NCBI GenBank assembly: GCA_963922205.1
Contig: CAWUHX010000210.1
Span: 496,001-560,000, forward strand
Direction of reading: 5' to 3'
Source of the DNA: Romanomermis culicivorax
Taxonomy: Eukaryota; Nematoda; Enoplea; Mermithida; Mermithidae
Length of the DNA stretch: 64,000 nt
The notes beneath the pieces were generated by a model. That model was not told the DNA's origin and searched no databases. It saw nothing but the letters and a program-made list of their open reading frames with translations. Position 1 is the first letter of the stretch, and each line of letters begins with the position of its first letter. The position numbers and the translations under genes are program-made. Below, piece by piece: positions 55,481-64,000 of the stretch.

Positions 55481-57262
55481 TCAGCCAAATCTCGGGATCC
55501 TCAAACTGCTCATCACAGAAATAATTGGCCAATTACAACGTAACAAAAGAAATTGGATCACTGGCTCTACTTTTATCCTTGGTGACTTGCCAAAAATCCA
55601 ACAATACATCCTGAATAACTCCACTGTCGTTTCTGGTGTTTGTTGATTTGTGTCGACAGTATCTAGAGTCAACAGCTTAACTTTCTCAGATGTAAAGATT
55701 TGGACTTTCTGTCCTGCAGCCTGTGGCTTGCTAGGGGCTCCCTGCACTTTAGGCTGATGTGGTGTGGAAGTAGATGTGTCCATAGCCTGTGACACAAAAT
55801 GCATGGACTGATTCGTAGCCATAGATAAAATATCTGTAGAGGCAGTCTGCAACATAGGAGTAGTCAAAGATACCGTGGTCACGGATACCATTGCTGAAAC
55901 CGGAGCCAAAGTTTTAGCAGTTCTCAGCTGCGTAAACTTTGCAGGCTGCACATTGCCTGTTCCACCTTCTTCTTCTCCTGATGGGCTTTTGTTTTTCATT
56001 TTTTTCAAGTTAACAAAAATTTGCCTATCATCTAATTTTTTTCTTTCATTTTTTATGGCTTCAGCAGTATAGTATCTGAAAACACCTTCTGTATCCCAGG
56101 TCAAGGCCAAAACCTGAATTTCCTTTTCTTCCTCAGCCAGCCGGGCGGCTAACTCTTGTGGTGTTTCCACCATGGTATGGATAGGTGTCCCAGCTGTCTG
56201 ATCCTCCTCTTTCTCTTTTGCACCTTTTACATCCATGTATTGACTAATGTAAGCTTGGTCAAACATGTTCTGCTCATCCTGGGCAATCGGAATTTCTTCG
56301 GACTGAGCCTGATTTTCTTTGCTAGACAAGTACTGACTCGCATTCATAGTAGATGCTTGTATCACTTGTGGCATAGGTAAACCTGGTGGCGGTGGCAACA
56401 TCTCTGTCTGCAGTAGCGTCACAACTTGTGGTTGCAGTTGCAGCTACATGACAGAAGATGCTGTCATTGTTAATTCCGCTACCTCTGGGTCAGCGATCAA
56501 AATATACAATAATGCGTCTTGGTTGTCGACCTGTTTGCAGCTTTCCTCTCCCAGAAGCATGGAATCTGCCTCTTCCTCACCCTCTAATTTCGTGACATCC
56601 TCATCCACTTGAGCTGACCGAACTGTTGGTTCATCATCAGCATCAAGTATATCAGATTTCATCTTGAAATGAGATTTCTTTGTCTCATTACCATAAGTAT
56701 AGGTAACCGTAGGTATTTCTGTCGGCAGAGGCCTCTGGTGAATACACTTTTCAGGAAATTCATATGTATACATCGGATAATCAGGCAGTATACATCTTAT
56801 CTGATTTGTTTGAAGAGTAGGCGTGTCTGGTGCCAATCCATATCACAGCGACGGAGTTTTGGCCCTGAATTCGACATAGTAGAACCTTATATAGAAAAAG
56901 CAGTTGGCCCAATAATGCCTATTATGGGTTATATTGTCTTTTGCTTTTTCTGTTGAAATTGGATATCCTATTTTGACACACCAGTGTAACCAAATAGGCA
57001 TAAAGCCAAACCAATTTTGCCAGGTCGTAACCTGCTGGCCTTTTACAGCAGGTTGGGGTTCCATTGGCAGTAAGATAGCTACTATGCTAAAATTCTGCAA
57101 AACCCTGTCATCAGTCTTCCATGCCATCTTTTTTATCAGTTCGGCGTCCTCCTTCGAGTAGGATTTGAGGAAATTATAATTCAATAAGTACCTCAGTATG
57201 TATTCATACTTGGCACAACTTTGACGCCAGAAAAAACAAATAGTAGAGGAATTAGGTTGCAT
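55481..57262 (-). pseudogene. Element C ORF3 middle and low-complexity linker
   Basis: From 57262 to 55481 a single frame is open for about 590 codons apart from one TGA (about 56845) and one TAG (about 56446). It contains AELIKKMAWKTDDRVLQNFS and QNWFGFMPIWLHWCVKIGYP (aromatic, structured), then an acidic stretch (EDVTKLEGEEEADSML). A Gln/Pro/Thr-rich linker follows, like that of element B. Only two isolated stops in so long a frame suggest the gene was intact until fairly recently. Confidence 0.55.
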
Positions 57263-57900
57263 GCTTTTTCCAATGCAGAAAATATTGTTGAATCCATGAC
57301 ATTCTCATAATTCCTCAAGTCCACCATCCAATGGTCCCTGTGGTACTTAGCCATGCCGGTGTCGATTTCCACTGGCTCGTAGCACTCCCTTCCAAGTTGG
57401 AACAATTGCAACTGCTTCGACCAGTCCTGTCGAGGAGTCTTATTTATGGCAAGACCTGCTGTGATATACCATACGACATCTACTGGATCCATTAGTTTAA
57501 AGAACGAAACCCCATGCAACATTTCTGTGTGTAGTTGGTTATTCACCTCATTGGTCCTACTAACCTGCTGATCCAATGTATCCATGTCCTCCTGATCACT
57601 TAAATCCTCCCACTGATTCAATTTTTTCTTTCTAGGACCAGCTTTTAGCACCTTGGAAAAAACTCCAGACAGTAAAGTGTGGTCCTTAGCTTTAGCGGGA
57701 TTTTTAATATCAGCAGGACATAAATAACCCGACAAATCAGTTTGACATTGCATAGCCCACCTAGCCATTACTTCCTGCCGCATCAATTGGTAGACTTTGA
57801 ATAACTGCCTTTTTATGATATCTTTCTCTTCTATGAAGTTTGGATCCTCGAACCCCATTAGATCTTGAGAATAGACTGTATAAAGACATAAAGCCTAAGT
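57193..57900 (-). pseudogene. Element C ORF3 helical region after the exonuclease
   Basis: Minus strand, open from 57858 to 57193: MGFEDPNFIEEKDIIKRQLF, KLMDPVDVVWYITAGLAINK, QLFQLGRECYEPVEIDTGMA. The PVDVVWYITAGLA block corresponds to PLDLQMAIATAM of element B. A frameshift near 57230 leads to the next segment and another joins it to the exonuclease domain. Confidence 0.55.
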
Positions 57901-58717
57901 TTTCACTCGAACCAGTGACATAATATCATGGAGGTATGTTGCCATAACCCCACTCAATTCGCCACATAATCCATAGTGAAGGAACCCCCAAAAACACGGC
58001 AATTGAGTAATAGGCATCCAAGCCAGCAAACACAATTTCAGTGTCCTGAATCTTGTAAGCCAAGAACTTTTCTCCAACTTTCTTGTCAATGAAGTCGCAT
58101 TGGTATTTGCTGACATCAGCCAAGTAAAATTCTGTGAAAAGGCCTTTTAGTCCAAGGTTTTCAGGACATAGACCCAAATTATGAGCATGATTGATCATGG
58201 GTCTGGTCATCATTCTGATGCAAATCTCACAATCTCAGTACTTTCCAAATCCTTGGAATATACCGGCTTGTATGATTTTTGTCTTATCATGAGCCAAGGC
58301 ACCCGTAGACTTTCAAAATTGTAACTAAATCATCCACAACTTTGAAACGGACCACTGATTAAAGGAATTAAATCAAGAGATCCCATTCCTGCAGCTTCAA
58401 TGTTATAAGTTTGATAACATAGCTGGATCCATCTATATGGAGGAATGACGCCAACCTCATGAACTCTTTCCTTTCCAGGTTTTGAATTGAAACTTTATAA
58501 GTTACTACACATACCTCCAGCTTCTTGACCTTTTCCACGTCCAAATTGACAATGCCTAACCCCCAAAACTGGCTTGTGATCAATTGTTTCAGGATTGGCT
58601 CAATGTTGCTGCGGTGTACCCATTACGGTTTCATCGGTCTTTGCGGCCAATATCCCATGGCACTGGCGAACCATTGTTCGATTTCGCCAACACAGACCAG
58701 ATGTTTGATGTTATAAT
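57890..58717 (-). pseudogene. Element C ORF3 exon 2: DEDD-type exonuclease domain
   Basis: Begins at acceptor TTTTTGATTTTTAG (ag at 58718-58719) with DYNIKHLVCVGEIEQW, matching element B's exon 2 start. Next come Exo I, LGIVNLDVEKV (D-x-E, about 58560), FMRLASFLHIDGSSYVIKL (strand), and Exo II, VVRFKVVDDLVTI, with Asp retained (about 58340). Then come NLGLKGLFTEFYLADVSKYQ and Exo III, EIVFAGLDAYYSIAVF (about 58040-57990). Here the usual Tyr four residues before Asp is Phe. It is broken by TAA near 58623, a stop after EWDLLI (58368), a frameshift around 58300-58210 and another near 57980 in an A/C run. All four acidic positions are still present. Confidence 0.65.
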
Positions 58718-59340
58718 CTAAAAATCAAAAATACTTTGCCCCTTGATCCTTTAAAAATTAAGCATCAGGCCATCGCCACCACTTAAATAACCCAATTTGA
58801 CTGGCACCAAATTTAGAAAAAGATTTAGTGTGGGGAAAAAATAAATTAATTGGATAGGTTAGGTCTCAAAGTCATAAAGTAAGCAGGCATGGTGGTTAAT
58901 GCAAATGCTACACCAATTTTTCAGGAACCTCACATTTGCAACACCTTTCGCTTCTCGATGTCATACACCGTCAATTTACCACTTATCATAGGGATAACTC
59001 CATGCCTCGGTACAAAAATTAAATGATGAGTAATTAATCAATCAAGGTTTTAATTAATCAAGAAATAAATTTAGTAAACCAGGGGCTTTGATAAACACCA
59101 AAAATAAATGCTTTGGAATCAGATCCAAGGTAAAAACAATTAGATTTTGGCTTTTTAGGGCCCTAAATCCATTAGGTTTTTTCTTTTCACCTATCCTAAC
59201 ATTTTTAGAAACTTTTCTTGGAACTCGTTTTCCCCTTGGTTGGCCCATTCAGAAAATTGAGCGTGAAGAAATCATTCCAAAGACACCTAAATGGGCAAAT
59301 TTGTTCCACTTACCAAGAAATAATTAAATAAGAAACTTAC
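58718..59340 (-). other. Element C ORF3 intron (623 bp)
   Basis: Minus-strand donor GATG/GTAAGTTTC (GT at 59340-59339) and acceptor GATTTTTAG. Homologous in position, phase and approximate length to element B's 595-bp intron, while the sequence is otherwise diverged. Conservation across subfamilies argues that the splice is real. Confidence 0.65.
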
Positions 59341-59412
59341 CATCAGTCAAAAAACCTTGGTTATTTTGGTGGCCTTGTGGTCGGCATGCCTTCACGTGAT
59401 CGGCGTGCAAGC
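59341..59412 (-). CDS. Element C ORF3 exon 1 (end only recognisable)
   Basis: The frame reads DHVKACRPQGHQNNQGFLTD up to the donor, parallel to element B's exon 1 ending FSADG. An in-frame TAA lies about 20 codons upstream with no ATG between, so the start has been lost or lies beyond an indel. Confidence 0.4.
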
Positions 59413-59873
59413 ATTAATTTCAAGGGAATGGCGGGACGCCTAATTTGGACATTTCCAATATACAATAAAAAGTTTTTGAAAATTATTTCGTGTTGTATTT
59501 TCTGAAGCAAATAAAATGTTAGAGAACATTTATCATTACTTCAATATAAATACAATATACGAAATTACCAAAAATATTTTTCTTTCAGGTCCTTGGCCTG
59601 GACGAAAATTTTGTTCTGAAAAAATTGTGTGATGCGATGCGGAGCACATGGAAAAACACGACTTTTGAAAATGAGAACAAAAATTGGTCGTAAACCTCCC
59701 CAAAATGTAAAGTAAAATTTTAGTGTGGGGTGTACAAATTAACAATATTATTCTGAATATTTGACCCTTTGCATCACAAATTTAAAAAAGGTATTAAAGG
59801 AATATAAATCAGTTAAATAACACAAAAAATAAAAATTTTATTCACATAAAATACACGTATACAGCATTTTCTG
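59413..59873 (-). other. Element C spacer between pol and ORF3
   Basis: AT-rich and noncoding, equivalent in place to 21786-22350 of element B. Confidence 0.4.
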
Positions 59874-61429
59874 CTAAAAATTTTTAGACACAGAAATAAC
59901 GACCGGGTGATCTTTGGTCTCTACGAGATTTCCAGTTACAGTAACTGGAGTATCCCGGAAGACCTGCCACTTTTTGTGTCGAGACCATCTGGTACATTCA
60001 TATCGAAAGTGTTTTAGCCTACTTGCTGATAGGACCTGCTTTTTAAGTGGGTTGTTCCAATGTGCTATTGTGAGCACATTTTCTTTCAATCTTTTATCAT
60101 TGATGATAATATATGGTCCCTGCCAAGGTAACCCCAGTTTTTTCTGTCTGTCGACTTTTAACAGAACCCAATCTTGGTTTTTAAAACCAGAAGTCTTAAT
60201 TTTGTTATCAAAATATTTCTTGCTGTCTTTAGCAGCTTTTTGTATGTTTTCGGCGATACTTTCATAAAAATTTCTAAGATGGGTAGCCAAAACATACCTA
60301 TAAGCCTCATAGTTGTTAGGCATGACCATTCTAAGAGCAGCAGTGAAATTGATACCAAAATTAGCTTCATGCCCCTGCAGCAGTGAAAATGGCAAACATT
60401 TCATTGCTGTGTGGGGTGTGGCATTATAAGCAAATACCACTGTGCTGAGGTACCTTGGCCATTAATTGTTATCCTCAATTGCAACCTTTCGCAGCTGCTT
60501 TATTAGAGTTTGGTTAAATCTAACAACCATACCATTACCCTGTGGGTGGTATGCCGTTGTGAAAATTTTTCTGCACTCTAACAGTTTACAGACTGCTTTC
60601 ATAAGATTTGAATTAAATCCAGATCCATTGTCACTAAGAAGCTTTTTCGGGGTACCATGTGCCTAAATATCACATGCTCTAAGAATGCATCCACTATGGT
60701 TTCAGCCGTCTGATCAGGAATCAATATAGCTTCAACCCATTTAGTGAAATAATCTTGAAAGACAATGACATATGGGCAACGTTCTCTCAAGGGAGCAGTC
60801 CCTACTATGTCAACAGACACAATATCGAAGAGACCCTCTGGTATAATGGGTATCAATGAGAATATGGAGCTTTTACCAGGAGTAGCCACTTGGCAGACAG
60901 GGCAAAACTTCAACCAATTTCTGACATCTTTTTCAATGCCAGGCCACCAGAACCACTGTTTGACAACACTCAGAGTTCTTTTGAACCCTTGGTGTGTCAT
61001 TATAACGGCTTCATGATATTGGTGAAGAATACTGTCTCTGAGAGAATTCGGTACCAGGATTTGATCATGGCCATGTCCCTCAGTGTCCCCATAAAGAACT
61101 CCATTACCCTCATAGAATCCCCTATGATACTTCCTAGTGCTTTTGACACCTAATCTTTCCCAAATAGGGGTAAGATTAGTGTCTTCCTTTTGCAATTTAG
61201 CTATAACTTCTAAGTCAATTGGATAATTGATCTTATCATCATCATCATTTAAATCATCCTCTCCTTCTTTCACTTCTCCAATTTCTTTTTCTTTATTCCC
61301 GAAAAGCCAAGCAATATTTTCAGGATCAATCAGTACAGATGTACCTGGTACTTGATTTGCTGCACACTGATCCTGAATTTTTGCTTGTAATCTAGTTGTA
61401 ACTGCATCAACTACCATAAGCTTCTGCAC
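59874..61429 (-). pseudogene. pol: Element C integrase
   Basis: Minus strand. The zinc region HQYHEAVIMTHQGFKRTL ... FCPVCQ is intact. The first Asp is in IVSVDIVGTA. A frameshift near 60640 falls at the second Asp (the VTMDLDL region), and the third position reads GMVVRFNQTL, where Glu of the usual VERFN is Val. The C-terminal part (60440-59874) has VFAYNATPHTAMKCLPFSLL and DWVLLKVDRQKKLGLPWQGP, the GPY/F-type module. Catalytically dead. A TAA near 60470 also interrupts. Confidence 0.85.
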
Positions 61430-62100
61430 CTAATTTCTGATTTGCAGTGTATCTTTGGTAGTTGGTGCAATATTCTCTTTTTCTACCATCAATTCCTGGG
61501 TATCCATCAATTCCTTGGTCTGCTCAGGGAGATTTTTTTCGTCTCTACTTTCAACTTCTTCATCCCTTATCCTCTGAAATTGTTGTACCAACTCTTGGCT
61601 TTCAATTTCATTGGTTTGAGTTCCAAAATTATGAAATTAAATTTTGAAGACATGTTCCCATTTTGGTGGGTTTTTGTCCTCAGTCTCTTGAGGTTCATCC
61701 TTCCTTGAGAGGAAATCAGCCATCACATTTTGTCTATTGGGCACATACTCCAATCTATGATTAAATTGATTTATAATGGAATATCATTTTTTAAGTTTAT
61801 CATTGGTTTGAGTATTGACTTTCAGTGATAAAAGTGGTTTATGATCAGTGTTGATCAATACTTTTTGTCCAAACAAATAGTGCTGGTAAACTTCAAGACC
61901 ATAGACAACCGCTAGGCATCCTCGCTCTGTAGCACACCTTTTCCTCTCATCTTCCTTATGGATTCAGCTGCTATAGGTTATTACTCATTTGTCATCTTTA
62001 GTCTTTGGATAAAGTACTGCTCCCAGTGTGGTTCCACTGGCATCTGTTCGGAGAACAAACTCCACAGTTCCATCCAAAACAGGATACCATAGAAATGGTA
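61430..62100 (-). pseudogene. pol: Element C RNase H and linker
   Basis: Minus strand: VEFVLRTDASGTTLGAVLYP (Asp), RCATERGCLAVVYGLEVYQH (Glu), NTDHKPLLSLKVN (Asp), then YVPNRQNVMADFLSRKDEPQ. A Glu/Gln-rich linker to integrase follows (EIESQELVQQFQRIRDEEVE). Stops near 61970, 61780, 61640 and 61430. Confidence 0.8.
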
Positions 62101-63103
62101 CTGAGGTAAGTGCTTTTTTCAGTTCTTCAAATACTTGATGATGTTCCTCTGTAGCTCGAAATTTCTTCTTTCATGTACTCGTGAGCTTATACAGCAGTTC
62201 AGTGAGCTGTGCGAGGTTTGGGATAAATTTCTTACATGGTTGCAGTATACCCAGGAATCTTTGCATATGCTTCATGCAATTGGGAAATTAGAATTCCATA
62301 ATAGCCTTCACTTTTTTCAGATCTGGTGAGATTCCATTTTTGTCCTGTATGTGTCCAAGGAAATGAACATTTTTTGGAAGAAATTCACACTTCTCTGGTT
62401 TAAGTGTTAGCTTTACTTTCCAAAGAGCTTGCAAGACCAACTCTAAATTCTCCAAATGTTCATCAAAAGTCTTGGAGAATACAATGATATCATCAAATTA
62501 TACTAAACAGATCTTCCAGACTAGACCATGCAAAACTCTCTCCATCATTCCCTGAAATTCTGCAGATGCATTTTTAAGTCCAAAAGGTATAACTTTAAAC
62601 TGATATAGGCCTTCCTGACATATAAATACAGTATTCTCATTACTGCCTTCCTCAAGTGGGACTTGCCAATATCGGGACTTTGGATCCAAGGTGGTATAAA
62701 ATTTGGCATTACCTAGACAATCCAATTAGACATCCATTTTAGGTATAGGATATGTATCGTCCTTAGTAACTTCATTTATACCTCTGAAGTCCACAACTGG
62801 TCTCTTGGTACCTTCCTTTTTACCAACTAGGTAAAGTAGAGCAGCCCACAGTGACTAGCTGGGTTCAATAACTCCTTTATCTAACATGTCCTGGACTTGA
62901 GCTCTAATCCCTGATCTTTGGTTAATGGGAGCTCTGTAATAATGTTTTGCGACTGGCATCGCATTACCAGTATCAATTTTGCACATATGATACAGTGTTG
63001 TAGTTAAGGGATCATTGGGTAAGCTGAAAACATCTCTGTATTTAGACAAATTTGCTACAGCTTTTTCCTTGAATTCCTCAGCAATATCAGCCTTGGAGAT
63101 CAT
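62101..63103 (-). pseudogene. pol: Element C reverse transcriptase
   Basis: Minus strand: VFSLPNDPLTTTLYHMCKID, DMLDKGVIEPS, then after indels NAKFYTTLDPKSRYWQVPLE and [20 protein letters not shown]. The catalytic loop near 62500 reads VWKICLV-stop-FDDIIVFSKTF: the Tyr codon is a TAA and the next residue is altered, though both Asp remain. KPEKCEFLPKNVHFLGH follows. Confidence 0.8.
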
Positions 63104-63953
63104 TTCATAAGCATTTCCCTAAATGCAAATGCATCATGCTTGGACATTCTGGGAGTGGCCTTAAAATTATCTTCAACACTAAACATCCCACAACTCATAC
63201 TTTCTACTTCTGATACTCCTGAATTTTCTTGTAAAAGTGAGTTACAGTAGCCTACAACCTGACTAGGTTGCAATTGGCATCCGGAACCCATATTATTCGA
63301 AATCATCAGAACAAAGTCTTCCCATTTACCATCAACCAGTGTGCTATCAACTCTAAATTTCTTCTCATCTTTATTTCCTTCTATGCCCAAACAATTCCGA
63401 TGTGTTTTAGAAGATCATTCCCATAATCTTGCCTTAGCACATCAGTTCCGTGTGGTATGTATACTTTGGTACATGATACCACTGGAACCAGTATACCTAA
63501 TTGGCATATCCAGGGGTATTGATCATCTTTAGGAGTTGAATGTACTATAGGTGCTTCCCCTATACAATCAATAGCTTGTATATGACTCCCATGACTTTTA
63601 GGTACAAGACTTATAGCTTTCTCAACTCCACTAAGCTTCATGATACCTTTACCAAAATCAATCATTGCTCCAACATCTGGTTGTGCTAAAAAATCCATTC
63701 CAATTATAAGATTTTCCTCAGCATTTGGAATGATTATGGCCTTCACCAAGAAAACTCCAAATTCACAATGCATTTTTACTTGAATGTAACCATGTGCATG
63801 TACTACTGCACCATCTGAAACAGTGACTTTTAGTATCTCAGGGTATCCAGTATATTCTTCATCAAGAGCTTCCTTAAAAAACCCTGATGACATCACCGAA
63901 CACTGAGCACCAGTATCCACTAAAGCCTTGGTGTTAGTATTACATACAGTCAC
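63100..63953 (-). pseudogene. pol: Element C aspartic protease
   Basis: Minus strand, open 63953-63381: TKALVDTGAQCSVMSSGFFK carries the intact D-T-G catalytic loop, and LIIGMDFLAQPDVGAMIDFG is the second conserved block. A frameshift near 63390 leads to FVLMISNNMGSGCQLQPSQV, the tail shared with A and B. The upstream gag and 5' LTR are outside the window. Confidence 0.85.
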
Positions 63954-64000
63954 ATTAATGTGAAATGGGAGAGTTCGAGGAAATTTAGAAAGCTGTAATT

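Overview
The window is eukaryotic, AT-rich and dominated by repeats. It contains Ty3/Gypsy-type LTR retrotransposons with GT-AG introns, a decayed non-LTR retrotransposon, tRNA-derived SINE-like copies, many foldback or MITE-type DNA elements, and one large split gene. Nothing looks bacterial in organisation: there are no operons, ribosome binding sites or dense coding. An invertebrate animal, perhaps an arthropod, fits best, because relatives of the large gene are, as I recall, known from arthropods and their endosymbionts. The assignment is an inference.

Layout. 1-9.4 kb: minisatellite and palindrome-rich repeats, MITEs, and the 3' end of a retrotransposon (element D) with its LTR. 9.4-11.3 kb: a hAT-like MITE with an 8-bp target duplication, two SINE-like copies, and another MITE. 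11.37-28.44 kb: element B, a plus-strand Ty3/Gypsy element with both LTRs and a 4-bp target duplication (GTCC). Most of its gag and protease is replaced by an antisense 5' portion of a second Gypsy subfamily (element A, 12.06-18.05 kb). Element B then carries pol (18.07-21.79 kb) and a third gene, ORF3 (22.35-27.62 kb). 28.5-34.7 kb: a GC-rich LTR-like segment, a fragment of a large-gene paralogue, minisatellites, and a 1.7-kb foldback element. 34.75-43.26 kb (minus strand): a two-exon gene resembling proteins with a TcdA/TcdB-type pore-forming domain; its 3.5-kb intron is filled with foldback elements. 43.3-53 kb: repeats, a LINE relic, and a second copy of an intronic repeat block. 53.3-64 kb (minus strand): element C, a Gypsy element of the element A type, with pol followed by its own ORF3; its 5' end lies outside the window.

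Main result. Elements B and C come from clearly different subfamilies, yet both carry ORF3 downstream of integrase. ORF3 has a short first exon, an intron of about 0.6 kb (595 and 623 bp) at the same codon position and phase, and a second exon. Exon 2 begins with a conserved D-x-N-(V/I)-K-x-L-V segment and then encodes what reads as a DEDD-type 3'-5' exonuclease domain of the RNase D/WRN class (D-x-E, a second Asp, and (Y/F)-x-G-L-D-A). A helical region, a low-complexity Pro/Gln/Ser/Thr linker and a conserved C-terminal helical domain follow. A remnant of that last domain is also present in element D. I know of no described Ty3/Gypsy lineage with a spliced exonuclease gene in the env position, so this is the candidate undescribed system.

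All copies here are decayed by stop codons, frameshifts and lost catalytic residues. Other points of note are a pair of antisense mini-exons with a 52-bp intron lodged inside element B's ORF3, the phase break and in-frame stop in the large gene, and several structured palindromic repeat arrays.
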